Of a stretch of 64,000 nt of DNA, positions 1 to 11,412 are shown one piece after another. Position numbers and translations under genes: made by a program. Source of the stretch: Corinectria fuckeliana (taxonomy: Eukaryota > Ascomycota > Sordariomycetes > Hypocreales > Nectriaceae); the NCBI GenBank assembly GCA_019137255.1, contig WPDH01000208.1, forward strand, positions 25,724-89,723, written 5' to 3'. The notes under the pieces were generated by a model. The model was not told the origin of the DNA. It ran no database searches and was given only the letters and a program-made list of their open reading frames with translations. Numbering within the stretch: the first letter of the stretch is position 1; every line of letters starts with the position of its first letter.

Positions 1-775
1 CCTGGGGATGGACAGTTAATTGCAGCCCAGGGCAGCTCGACGCACCGCCAGCTACATAAGTAATTACACCACGGTACCGTCACCGTGCGGCACCCCTGCC
101 CTGCCAAACCTGCGTGCCTTAAGTTAGCAGCAACTTGGGCGTGATGGGAGGCAAGGTACGTACAGTACAGTGGGCTTGGTGTGGAGAAGAGTACCTGAAG
201 TCGGATCATTTTAGCACATTTTAGTTGGACTAACGCCAATAGTGGATCGCTGGGGCTGGCCTGCCAGGTGGTGTTAGTGGTCAACGACGTAGATGGCAGC
301 ATCCGTAGCTCTGCGACATCTGGCCGATGACGTCCACGATCAGCGTTTGTCGCCCGTTCCTTTGCCCTTGCCCAACGTCACTCACTCACGCCCTCACGCC
401 CTCACTCCCTCACTCCCTCACTCCCTGGGCTCGCCGAAACCAAGCTTTGAAAAGTGGTATCCTCTTGTATCTCTGTTGTCACAGTTGTCCTTCAAAGTAT
501 ATGTAACCCCCTTCATCCTCGGCCTCTCCCCCAAACCTTGTTCCCTCCTGCTCCCCTCTTCTCTCCTCCATCAAAAGGATCTTTTATAACCCCCTCTCCG
601 AGAAGAATAATACCAACAAACCCGCCTTGTGATACCCCAAACCCTCGAGCTCTCTATCTCCCTTTACCCTCCGTCTCAACCGCGTTTTTCATTACCTATT
701 TGTACCCACGATACCCTCGATACCCCTTTGATACCCTTTGCGAACGACTCGCCTAATCACATATACCCGTCAGCC
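1..775. other. Upstream region of the HAM1-like gene, no gene seen
   Basis: No convincing coding sequence. The stretch from about 380 to 720 is pyrimidine-rich on the + strand, with tandem 'ctcactccct' units near 400-425. Long CT-rich leaders are typical of filamentous-fungal promoters and 5' UTRs, so this is probably the promoter and leader of the gene starting at 776. Confidence 0.5.
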
Positions 776-3584
776 ATGTCTGTCAACGTCAACAACCCCA
801 CCAACAACGCCAAGAAGGAGGCCGACATCAACCGCAAGCTCCAGCTCTATGGGATTGCCAACGCCTTCCAGAACGGCAAGGTTCCCTCTGTATGCATCCC
901 TCGCGCTTCGATTCTTGCATTCACCAGCTCGCTAACAATAATCCCTGCTCTAGAACGACCAAATCGACGTCGCTCTCAACAGCTTCCTAGCATCCCGTGC
1001 CCTGTCGCACCCTCACGAGAAGCTCTCTTCCGATGGAAAAATTCTGGTCGAGGATACGAGGCAGGTCATCCAGCAGGCCAAGCACCTCCTTTTGTCCAAG
1101 AATCAGGGCAACCTGATCCAGGACTTCGTGTGGCAGACCACCCAGTTCGACCCCAAGAGTGTCAACACTCCCAATGCTCCCGTCAACAAGGATACGGCTA
1201 AGAAGGACGGCGAGGACGCTCTTCAAGGCCTGCGAACTCTCGGCACCCTGCTCATCACCAACGGCCAGTTCCGCAAGCTTCTCCAAGACTCCACTGTTCT
1301 GCTGCGAGACATTGCCGGCGATGCTGCTACTAACGCCGCCTCCAAGGTTCGTCCTTCCGAGGACAAGTTGGCTCAGATGGACAGGCCCGCTGAAGACAAC
1401 ACGTGGCACGAGAAGCCTGACTTTTCCAGGGAGAACTTGAAGAAGCAGGCTCAGGGCGTGTACGGCGGAAATGCCAAGAAGGATGTCAAGGACATTGCCA
1501 CTGCCGGTAGCAACGCTGCCGCCCCCCAAGGCACTGAAAATGTTCAGAGCCACCGTGACGTTGACCCTTTTGCTGGCACCAACGCCGCCATCGCTGCAGC
1601 TCAGAACAAGTTCGATGGCAATGTCAACGAGAAGACCAAGAAGAACGTCCTGCAGATTAATGAGGACTATCGCCGTCGCGCCAACGAATACTTCAACAAG
1701 AAGATGCCTCAGGAACGCAAGGATCAGACCATCTTCCGTCTCAAAAAGATGATTCTGGAGTGCCAGCAGCATGAGGATTACTCCCAGGCTATTCAGACCC
1801 TGCTGTCCCTCGCCGAGAACTACGGCAGGCATGGCCGCAACATTGGCCAGGCGTCCTCCGGAACGGCCAAGGAGGCCCGAACCGGATTTGCCGCCGCCGA
1901 GGATGATCTCCGCACTCTCATCGAGCGCTTCGCCAACGGCACATCCACCTCCGACCTCTGGGAGTCCATTGGCCAGATCTACAAGGATGCCGAGAAGGAT
2001 CAGGAACTTCGAGATTGGTTCAAGGCCATGGACTCGTACATTCGACGCTGCCTGCTCGAGCAGGGCTACATCCTTGACGATGCTTCCACTCAACAGTGGA
2101 ACCAGCTCTACGAGCGAGGTCGTTACCTGCTCCGCGAGAAGTACCGTGGTCACACTGACCGTGTCATTGACGAGATCAAGTTTGTTGGTGATCAGTTCGA
2201 CCAGGACGTCCAGAACAAGAAGTTTGCCCAATCGGTTCAGAAGCTGTTCAAGGACCTTGGCAATGACGCCGATGGCAAACCTGTGTTCAAGCCCCATCTT
2301 ATCAAGGACCTGACTGAGGTCATCATCCCGGGTATTTTGGAGAACATTGCCTACATCCCCATTCCTCGCATTGAGTACTCCGACCCTCAATTCGATGCCA
2401 TCATCGAGAACTTGGTTCTCGAGAGCGACAACTTCACGCCCAATGTCCTGGAGATTGCTAGCGATCACTACTTTCGCTGGGGACGCAAGAAGATTGCCAA
2501 TAAGAACCACCAATCTTTCGAGGTTAAGGTGGCCGGCATCCAGATGGATCTGCGCGACGTCAGCTATCACATCAAGCGCAAGCAGGGCTTCCCATCCATC
2601 ACCGACACTGGTGTCCTTGATATCCTCCTGCCCGGCGATGGGTTCTCCTTTAAGATGAAGGTGTCTACCGCTCACAAGAAGGATCGCCAGAACTTCTTCA
2701 AGGTTGACAAGGTCGATGTTGACGTAAAGGGCCTCAACTTCAAGGTCAAACAGTCTAGCCACAAGCTTCTCTTCGCCTTGGCCAAGCCCATCGCGCTCAA
2801 GGTCATTCGAAAGCCCCTGCAGGCAGCCGTGGAGAAGGCTATCAAGGATAAGTGTAACACATTCGATGCCCAGCTCTACAAGGTCAAGCAGGAGGTTGAC
2901 CGTGCCACCGCTGAGGCCAAGAACAACCCAGAGAACGCTCCCAACATCTACAAGCGTTACTCGGACGCTATCCAGAATGAGTTTATGAAGAAGAAGGCCA
3001 AGGCCGAGGGTACTGTCGCAGACAAGAAGGTCAACGTCGCCGTTGTCAAGGAGGACAGCATCTTCCCCAACATTAGCCTCCCTGGCGGCATTAGTACCAA
3101 GGCCTCGGAGTACAAGGAGCTTGCTCGCAAGGGCGACAAGTGGGAGAGCCCTGTCTTCTCCATCGGCTCGGCCAACAAGAGCACGGACATTCCTGTCGCG
3201 CCCAAGATCCAGCGAAAGGCCCATGCTCTGAGCTCCAGCACTAAGACCAACACCAACACCAACACCAACACCGGCAATGGCTCCTACATCCCTGGGAATA
3301 ACACCAACACTGGCAACGCTTTCAATTCTGGCGCTTTCAATTCTGGCAACAACACTCAGATCCCTGGAAATGGTAGCTACATTCCTGGCTCTCAGCCTCT
3401 TCGGAGCGATGAGTTCCACACTGATCAGAACACCTTCAACAACGGCCAGCAGAGCGCCTTCGTTGGCAATGGCCAGGATGTCTTGAACGGACAGAACCGC
3501 AAGGTTGTGAACGAGTACCCCATCAGCGCCACAAACGGTCAGAAGTTCTCCACTGGACCCGTGTTCCCCGGTCAGACCATCTAG
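776..3584 (+). CDS. HAM1-like protein (HAM1 N- and C-terminal domains, formerly DUF4449)
   Basis: Two exons, 776-889 and 954-3584, joined by a 64-nt intron (donor GTATGC, branch GCTAAC at 931-936, acceptor TAG), give a 914-residue protein. The ATG at 776 is followed by an Asn-rich N-terminus (MSVNVNNPTNNAKKE). The reading frame is continuous across the junction. The body is charged, helical and cytosolic-looking, with no signal peptide or membrane segment. I recognise it as the fungal HAM1-like family, sometimes annotated as a BPI/LBP-like protein, which is expected to have a C-terminal lipid-binding-type fold. The last ~110 residues (from about 802) are low complexity: Asn-Thr repeats, then two GNGSYIPG units and FNSG repeats. 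Family function in fungi is linked to hyphal development and membrane contacts, but no reaction can be assigned. The family call rests on overall recognition, not a catalytic motif. Confidence 0.85.
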
Positions 3585-4399
3585 GGGAATTGTGATGAGG
3601 ATTTGGAGAGGTGATGGACTGAAAAATAGTGGAGGATGGGACGGGATGATTAAACGTTATACCCTTTTCGCTGGAAGCACGACTTTTTTCTGCTTGTGTG
3701 CTTCCTTTGTCTTTTGATACCACGTTGGAAGTAATGACGAATGGCTCGGAAGGACGTGAGCTGGATAGGGTACCATGGGTTGATTGGTTTATGGTTCGAT
3801 TGCTTTTTTTCTGTTCGCGATTACGAAAGGAACGTTGATAGTTCAAATTGATTTGCACAACGGCTTGTGACCTATTCCAACGTGTACAGCCTACCAATTC
3901 TTATGCTGAGGATTTACCAAGGCTCCCGTTAAGCGAAGATCGGTAAGTCGGTACCTATCTATGACCTTTCAACGACCAGCGGTCGATTCTAGATGTTGGC
4001 TAGCTTTATACATTCAGTGACGTAGACGAATAATACTGAAATAGCTTAGCGTCTAGAAAAGTGTGCTCAGCCACAGGTGATACTACAAGTACAGACGCTG
4101 CACAATAAGCGACGTAATTAAATGACCAACTGGACGACGGGCAAAGCCACACTCCGAGAGTCCGGTGGACAATCAACCCCACCAACAAGCCGTCAACGAC
4201 GTACCTGGACAGTCCTGACGTACTATCAAGCAGAGGCAACAAGGAGAGGAAAGGGAAGCACGTTTTCCATCCGCCTCTCCGTCTTCCTCCTCCTCTTCCT
4301 CCTCCTCTTCATTCCATTCCTTCCTTTCGTCCTCCCCGCAGAAACCCCAGTCCTGCGTACCTACTACACACCATATTCGATGCTCCAGGTCCTCGCATC
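3585..4399. other. Intergenic region between two + strand genes
   Basis: 3' flank of the HAM1-like gene, then the promoter/leader of the next gene. A strong pyrimidine tract built of 'cctcctctt' units lies at about 4267-4325, just ahead of the start at 4400. It resembles the CT-rich leaders of filamentous fungi. No coding frame of interest. Confidence 0.5.
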
Positions 4400-6735
4400 A
4401 TGACGCCTGCGGCTCTCTCGCAGGAGCAGACGCACGCGCTCTTCGACATCCTCTCCCACCATGAGACGTACGCGGAGATCGAGGGCTTCAAGCTCCCCGA
4501 CGCCGTGACGGGCTACGGCCACCCCTTCGCCAGGACCACCGTCTTGCCCCAGACCGGTTGGAAGAGTCGGGCCGAGACGCCCGTGAGTTCACGGCCGGGC
4601 ACGCCTCGAGCGAGGACCCCAGCGCCAGCTCCCAAGCCCGCAGTAGAAGGCAAGGGCTGCGTTTCCGGAGAGAAGGCACCGCTAGAAGAGCAGCCGCTGG
4701 AGGGGGAGGAAGGCGAGGCGCCGTCGACGTCCCCGCTGCTGCAGACGCTGCTGTCGAGGTTCGTCCTCCAGCTTCCCGGCGTGAGGGATCTGCCCCGCGA
4801 GTTCTGGTCGGTGCGCGTCCAGGGCCTGCTGGTGAGGCTGGGCGAGGCCGAGCTGTCCGAGAGCTACGACAAGGGCGCGCTGGGCACCCGCAAGGTGTTG
4901 GCGACGGGGTCGAGTGCGTTGCTGGAGATGATCGCGCGAGGGGCTCTGGGCGGCATGAAGAGGAGGCACGCTCCGGAGACTGAAGACGACGGCCTCCAAA
5001 GCGAGAACGAGTACGATCACGCCAAAGCTGAGGATCTGGTGAGAGCGTGGGACAACGTGGTCGAAGGGCACATTTACGGAAACTTGATCGACGACTTGTA
5101 CGACCACCTCAGCGCGACGGACGATTTGGAAGGCCATTCCCCTGCCGTAAAGGCCTCGGCCGAGTACGCCATCATCCAGTACGTCCCCATACCTAGATTA
5201 TTGACCCAGCCCACGGTTCTAACCAGCATCGTAGCCTCGCCACCCTCCTCCACCACATCTTTGTCCTCTCCCCAGAAGGCCAATACCTGCTCAAGCTGCT
5301 CGAGAACGTCCACAACCTCGTGCCCTACAAGATGGTCAAGCAGACGCTGCGGGTCGGCAACGCCGCCACCATGATGGGCGCCATGATGCGCCTGCTCCTT
5401 GCCAAGCTCAGCGTCACCAGCATCACCAACTGGGTCGGGCTGACGGCCAACGCCGACGACGGCATGAACCTGCTGCAGCGGATAATATCCCTGGTGCTGT
5501 CGTGGGATGCGGGTGAGTTCCGCAAGAGCGCCGACAAGATCGACAAGGCCAAGGATCGGCCCAGCGATGAGATGTTGCAGGCCATTCGGCAGCATGTCGC
5601 CCAGGGCCGTGATGAACATGAGACGGTCCGGGCAGCTAGCGCGGAGCATTCTCAGTCGATCGTCACTGCGATATTCAACGCCTCCGACCTGGACCTCACC
5701 ACCGCCTTGACCGAGGAGACTCACGCCCAGTGTCTGGAGTACTACTCTGCCCTCCTCTCAGTACGCGACCGCGAGAGCATCACCGCGACCCTCTGTCGAC
5801 AGCCGCCGGACCTTTTCACTGCGACAGTCAAGGACCTGTTCACGGCCTATGAGCCCATGATCCGGTCTATACACGCGCAGGTAGATCTGCGGGAACACCT
5901 CGACGCGGGGCAAGCCTTCATCGACGACTTCATCAAGGCTAGCAAGCCCAAGAAGGCGGAGACGGGCACTTCGACGCCGCTGCTAGGGGTGCGCTCGATG
6001 ATCAACGGCGACGCGAGCAAGCCGGAGAAGATGCCCAGCGTCGACGACTACGTGGACCTGTTGATGAGGAACCGCGGCGTCATGTACAGGTGGGTGCACG
6101 CGCTGGCCAAGTCTTGCCCTGAGGTGTGGGCTGAAATGAGGGGCTGGGAAAAGGAATCTATTGTCAAACTTCGCCAAGAACGAAAGCCTCGGGAACCTCG
6201 GGAGGCTTCTGGCGGTGACGAGGCAAAGCCCGAGGAACCGGACGTCAACGGGAAGCCCGAGTCGAGCGTGGAAGAGCGGACGCCAGACTCGAGTTCAATG
6301 GAAGACAGCCTCAATGAACTCTTCCGGTCCCTGCCCTCGACCTCCCAGCAGCCCGTCCTCGCCGCACTCGATGCCCACTCGGCCTACCTCTCTACCCTCT
6401 CAAACCTGTCTCTGTCCCGTCTCCAGCGCATCCTCGACACCACCGGCACGGCGTCGGACAACATGGCCGGGCCGGGCATGTACCTCTCGCGATGGCAGAC
6501 CCTCGTAGAAGGCACACCCATCACCCCGGCCACGCCACGAGGCGCCGTCCGGAGCGGCAAGGACGTCAAGCACACCTTGACGATGGGCAAGACGGGCGTG
6601 GGAGGCGCTGAAAAGGCGCGGGAGGCGGCGCAGCGGTCGGCCGAGGAGGCACCCGAGGCGCCGGATGTGGACGTGGTGGTGATGGAGATGGCTGATGGGT
6701 TTCGGACGCTGTTGCAAGGGCTCGGAGAGGCGTAA
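4400..6735 (+). CDS. PX-associated / DUF3818 domain protein
   Basis: Exons 4400-5178 and 5235-6735 flank a 56-nt intron (GTACGT donor, CTAAC branch at 5219-5223, TAG acceptor) and encode 759 residues. The nearer AG at 5226 would shift the frame; the TAG ending at 5234 restores it and yields HLATLLHHIFVLSPEGQYLL, matching the style of the rest of the domain. The N-terminal ~250 residues look like the PX-associated (PXB) domain, and the part after the intron like DUF3818, as in the fungal Ypr097w-type lipid-linked proteins. I see no recognisable PX phosphoinositide-binding domain between them, and the protein is shorter than the usual ~1000 residues, so it may be a PX-less variant. A Pro/Ala/Glu-rich disordered stretch lies around residues 60-110, another charged one around 580-620. 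No membrane segment is visible. A membrane-trafficking role is inference from the family. Confidence 0.8.
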
Positions 6736-7086
6736 GCGTCCTCCACGAGCTGCACTACACCTGCCTAGACAAGACACCATAGAGCGAGGATAAAGGGTAG
6801 CATTGCGAGGGAACATAAATAACGGCATGATTGTTTCTATAGCAACTCGACGAGATAGAGGGCTCTCAATAGACTCGAAGGAATGGGTAAACTGTACAGC
6901 TTGACTTTCAAAGTTGCAACACATCTCCCGTGCCCCAAAATGTTGATGTCTCTCTCTCTGTCTCTCTCTCTTCAATCCTATCCCTTCCTGGGAAAATTAT
7001 CCCCTCAGCCCTCCGAGCCAGCCATGATCTTTCCCTCTCGTCACGAAGTCGTCAGTCGATTTTCCGGACGGATGAAGGCCCCATCA

Positions 7087-8556
7087 TTAGGCAGATCTTC
7101 GCCGAGCCGGGATCTCCACACGGATCCGAGCCCGCGGCCGGGGCACCGTCTGCTCCAGCCCGCCCTCGAAAACCCTCCTCGGCGACCGCGTCCGCAGCGC
7201 CGCCCGCTCACACGGCGAAGGGCTCCTGCTCCGCCCCTCGCTCTCGCAGTAGTCGTCGACTCGCACGACGCTGGCCGGACGGGACCGGGAGGCGGCGGCG
7301 GCGGTGCTCTCCTGGCTGCTCCTCGTCATCCACGCGGGCGGCTCGATCTCGGGCGTCGCGGGGAGCGGCTTGTTGACGTTCGGCGCGGCGGCCGGGCGCA
7401 GCAGGGGCTTGCTGATGTTGGCGCGGGGCGGCGGCGACGAGCGCCATTGCACGGCGCTGCCCGTCATTTGCTGGGCGAACTGCACGACGGCTTCGGCGGC
7501 GCCGTCGGGCGAGGACTCCATCTGGCCGACACGATATGCTAGACCGTTGATGTAGTCGTCGGCAGGATGGGCGGCCGGGCTCGGGGAGCAGGACAAGGAC
7601 GGGTGGGACACGAGGTCGACCATGTCGATGACCTGCACGTCGTCCGAGTCTCTCTCGGCGTCCGACTCTTCCTCGCCGCCCACCGTCTCGTCGTCCGACT
7701 CGTCCCTAGGGAGCCGGTCCCCCAGGCCCCAATCCTGCTCGTCGACAATGCACAGCTCTTGCTCATCGCCGCCCGCAGTCTCGCCTCCTTGCCGCTGCCT
7801 CCTGGATGCGGGCGAGGGGCCTTTCGCGTACTGTTTCAGCTCGAGCCGGGGCTTCCACAGGAGCCGGATGGTGACGCCCGTGGCCGCCTCGAGGGTGCGC
7901 ACCAGCTTGCCGCACGACCCGCAGTTCTTGCGGGAGAAGAACACCTCGAAGACCGGCCGGGTGCCGTCCTCCTAGCGGACACCCCGCAGGCTCCGCAGGT
8001 GGCGCGCCGTCAGGTTGTCGAAGTCGCGGGTGATGCCGAACGTGTCCAGCAGGACGGCGATGGCGTGCACCGCCAGCTTGACCTCGACGTGCGAGCCGCG
8101 GAACAGGCCCTCCTGTCCGGGCCGGCGCACCCCGCTCGGGCCGTGGTCGAACGGGCCGGCCATGCGCAGGCCGAGGACCCTCCCGACGGCGGCGACGCGG
8201 CGCGCCCAGAGCAGGTTGGCCAGCACGCCGGGGGCCGCGTCGAGCACGTCGCCGTGGCTGCCGCCGCCGTGGCCGCTCTCGGCCGCGGCGAGGACGGTGC
8301 GGTCGCCGGAGGAAGGGGCGACGAGCGCGAGGAAGCCGGTTGTCTTGAGGCCGAGGCACCTAGCGGTGCTGGAGGGCTTGCGGAACGACCTGGCGCGCGA
8401 GTGGCCGAACTTGAACTCGAGGTTGGGCCCGATGACCTGCACGGTGAGGGTGGCGTCCTCGCCGCTGACGATGTGATGGAAGTAGAAGAAGGGGGACGAG
8501 GCTTGGTTGGAGGATACGAAGACGGGCAGTGGCTGGCCGTCTTGGCAGGTTGACAT
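7087..8556 (-). CDS. Uncharacterised protein with an in-frame TAG stop at codon 195
   Basis: One minus-strand frame runs from ATG at 8556 to TAA at 7087 and is open for 490 codons except for a single TAG at 7974-7972. Before the stop lie 194 residues (MSTCQDGQPLPVFVSSNQ...). After it the same frame continues with EDGTRPVFEVFFSRKNCGSC, an acidic middle, a Pro/Ser-rich tail and RSRSPSP. I do not recognise the family; there is no signal peptide or membrane segment. Explanations: a genuine 194-residue protein; a pseudogene; C-to-T change of a CAG codon; stage-specific A-to-I RNA editing of UAG to UGG, known in Sordariomycetes; or an unusual intron. A GTGCAC site in phase 0, with a CTGAC motif before the TAG acceptor, would splice out 33 codons including the stop, but the donor is poor. 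The opposite strand also has long open frames because the region is GC-rich. Confidence 0.5.
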
Positions 8557-9798
8557 TGTAACTGAGATGAGTTGTTGAAGCTTTCACCCTTGAGTTGTCA
8601 CGGTCTCTTCGACGGGGATACTAGAAGAGTGTGAGTTTCTGAGTAGACGGCATGAGAAGGGGGGATAAATTACATGAGGAGCGGCCTCCAAGGCACGAGA
8701 TAGATATGAAATAAGAGGCGAATAGTAAACAGATGGTTGATGCTGTGCCGGAGTGCCCAATGTCGCTTCAGAAGTGCGCAGTCGTGTTGGAGCGTCTGCA
8801 TCCTCGAGCAGCTGCACTTACACGCAGAACCGCCCTCTCGCCGCGGCTCAAGCACCGCGGGACGGTCGCAACACGCGTGAATCACAGCCCGCCGGCGCAG
8901 GGCACGCGCGAGGAACTCCAACAGCGGGGACAGTGAGGGTGTATGGCATCCGAGATAAATAAATATAAAATATAAACAAGCCAGACCGGACGAGTTGCTG
9001 GTGGGGGGGGGCTCACATCGATGGGTTGGTTGGTGGTGCGAGAAACACAAGTGATGAAAAGGTGTGGGAGAAAAGCTCCGGAGAAGAAAAAGCAGAGAGA
9101 GAGGGAAAAAAAAAAAACACACAAAGGAGGAATCTCAAGCACACGACGTGTATGGTCAGTGGCGAATGAAACCCGCGAAAGCTGTGGCGGGTAGGAAAAA
9201 TGCCCGGCTTGGTCGATGAGACGCCATCGCCACGGACAAGCCACGGAACGGCCGCCCCTTTCGTTCGGACTGGGGCGATGGGCACTAAACAAGACTGTCA
9301 GTGGCTTACGATGAGGGCCAATATGAGCATGCTGAAGAAGAGTGAGCCAGTCGCCCGGGTCTGAGGTGCAACGAGAAACATGGATGATGAGCCCTAGCAT
9401 GGACGACGAGCCCTAGAAGTAGAATACCGCGGTCGCCGTTAGCTAGATACCAGCCAGGCATATTGTGTTCAACCTAGTGAGATATCATGTTATTACCTCC
9501 CTCGTTCAAGCGAGGGTGCAGTCATGCTCTATAGACAAGGCTGGATAACGACCACGAGCGTCCAAAGACTGATGTATTTGCAGCATCGTCAAGACTTGGT
9601 TCCCTGTTAGAGAGTGTACATGTCAATGGCCACCATGAACTCACAGTCACAAAAAAGGCACGGCACATATCGTATTGACAAGCTCGGACGGGTCAGAATT
9701 GAGTAAACCGAATGGCCCAATGTCGGGAGAATCTCATTCATACATGACAAAATCTATGACCGTACGCCCCAAATCCATGCTCCCGCGCCAGACTTTTT
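8557..9798. other. Intergenic region between two minus-strand genes
   Basis: 5' flank of the preceding minus-strand gene and 3' flank of the eS19 gene. It contains a poly-G run at about 9003-9011, a purine-rich stretch at about 9060-9125 (pyrimidine-rich on the minus strand), and no defensible gene. Confidence 0.4.
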
Positions 9799-10647
9799 TT
9801 ACTCGTCATCCTCCTCGTCCTCTTCCTCGGCCTCAGCCGTGGTCTGGGCGATTCGGTCCAGATCACGCTGGCCGGCCTGGGTGATGCGGCGGCCGCCCTT
9901 GTCCTCGTCCTTCTCGAGGACGCCGATCTTCTCGAGGGCCTGCATGACCTTGCGGTCAACCGAGCCCGAGGCGTCGACGTGGTGCGAGGGGGCGTTGCCG
10001 CGGTTCTTGGCGGTTCCGTGCACCTTGCGGAGGCGGCCGACACCGACCGTCTTTCTGAGGTAGACGTGGCGCGCGATGGAGGCGGCGCGCACGTAGAACC
10101 AGTCAATGTCCTGGGGGGGGAGTTCCTTGGCGGGACCGGTCTTGACGGTGTCAACCCAACCTGGAGGGAAAGGCAAGCTGTTAGCGAAGCTATCCCGAGT
10201 TTGTTACTGCGAAGGGGGGAGGGATCTATTCTAAAGGGACCAACATACCGGGGATGGGGAGCTTTCCCTGTCGCTTCAAGAACGCAGAGTAGGCGATGAT
10301 GAACTTTTGCGCCTGGCAACAAGAGACCCATTAGCATGATTCCGTCGTCAGAAGTCTTTCGACCCCCTCGCGCCTGCTCCTCAATCTCGGTTTGAAACCA
10401 TTCGCCCGCCAAGTGGCAGCGGCCGACGCAGCGGCCAGTGTTCAAGCCCGGACGCGCTGCGACAGCGCCTCCATTTTGCGGTCGAGGTTGGCTTTTTTAA
10501 TCGGGAAGATTGCGTTGCGAAGTCGTTGAGAGGTGTGTGTGTGTGTGTGTGTGTGATCGAAAGTTTCGATGATTTGGTTCCTGTGTCTTTTCTTTCTGTT
10601 CAGGGGGTACCTACATCGACATCGCGCACGGTAACTCCGCCGGCCAT
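9799..10647 (-). CDS. RPS19: 40S ribosomal protein S19 (eS19)
   Basis: Three exons on the minus strand, 10647-10615, 10312-10249 and 10160-9799, encode 152 residues. The first exon gives MAGGVTVRDVD, spliced to AQKFIIAYSAFLKRQGKLPI and then PGWVDTVKTGPAKELPPQD, the standard start of eukaryotic eS19. The core WFYVRAASIARHVYLRK and the basic GVGRLRKVHG segment are clear. The C-terminus ends in an acidic Glu/Asp tail, common in fungal versions. Donors are GTAGGT and GTATGT. A long first intron (302 nt) right after a tiny first exon is typical of fungal ribosomal protein genes. It is a small-subunit component needed for 18S rRNA 3'-end maturation. Length agrees with the family. Confidence 0.95.
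10533..10555. repeat. GT/AC dinucleotide microsatellite
   Basis: About eleven uninterrupted GT units within the first intron of the eS19 gene. Confidence 0.8.
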
Positions 10648-11412
10648 TTTTGCGGTATTGAAGAGAGGGGGCGGGGGGTAAAGGGGGGAGAGGACGGGTT
10701 GTTGCGTTGGGTGAGATGGTCGAGGCGTGAACGGTCGGAAAGCTCGATTCGTGGTGTTGCGAGGGCCTCGAATTGGTGAACTTTTTCTTCGGGGTAGGGC
10801 TTGTGGCCCTAGCGGGGAAGCCAAGGCGCGGGTGACTAAGCACAGTTTCCAGGGCACGGTATTTATCCACTTTCGTCCATATACGCACTGTGGAATAAAG
10901 ATGGGGCCGGCCGGCCGGAAGATGAGTGAGGTAACGGGCGGGCTTCTGCATTCAACATCGGTGTTGGAAACTTGACATGCTCAGAGGACGAGACAGTAAC
11001 ACAAGATCCCTCGAAATCCTACAGCTTGATGCCATCCATGCTACGACCTGCATACTTGAAAAATTCCCAGTCAAGGGAAGCCTCATTGCCAAGACCAGAA
11101 ACGGTGCCCCGCTGAAGACTTTGCAGTGTGAACCGATACACGACATAATAAACGGCTGACGCATATCTCTCGTGACATAACACCAATCATATCTCTTGCA
11201 CGTGAAACGGAATGGTGTGATTGAACAGACTCGGAATTATATTCGCGGAGTGTTTCTGAAGAAGTTTAAACCAAATCCATGCAGACAGGCCAGGTATCAT
11301 TGTTCAAGCAGTCTATAAGCAACGAGAAAGAAAAGCCTTATATCCATCTAATCCAATTATTCGAAACCGGAAATGATTCCAAGCTGACTATTGGAGCTAT
11401 CTCGATCTAATT
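10648..11412. other. Intergenic: eS19 promoter and ZIP gene 3' flank
   Basis: The minus-strand upstream region of eS19 (10648-10760) is C/T-rich read on the minus strand, as for many ribosomal protein promoters. The rest, to 11412, is the presumed 3' UTR of the ZIP transporter gene. No gene seen. Confidence 0.4.

Noticed and set aside
987..3419. 810-codon open frame on the minus strand
   Set aside because: Antisense to the HAM1-like gene. It is Leu/Val-rich because the sense strand uses GAG/AAG/AAC codons, and no domain is recognised.
7567..8553. 328-codon + strand frame opposite the TAG-containing gene
   Set aside because: GC-rich DNA opens many frames here. The peptide is Arg/Gly/Val-rich with no domain, and the minus frame has better coding character.
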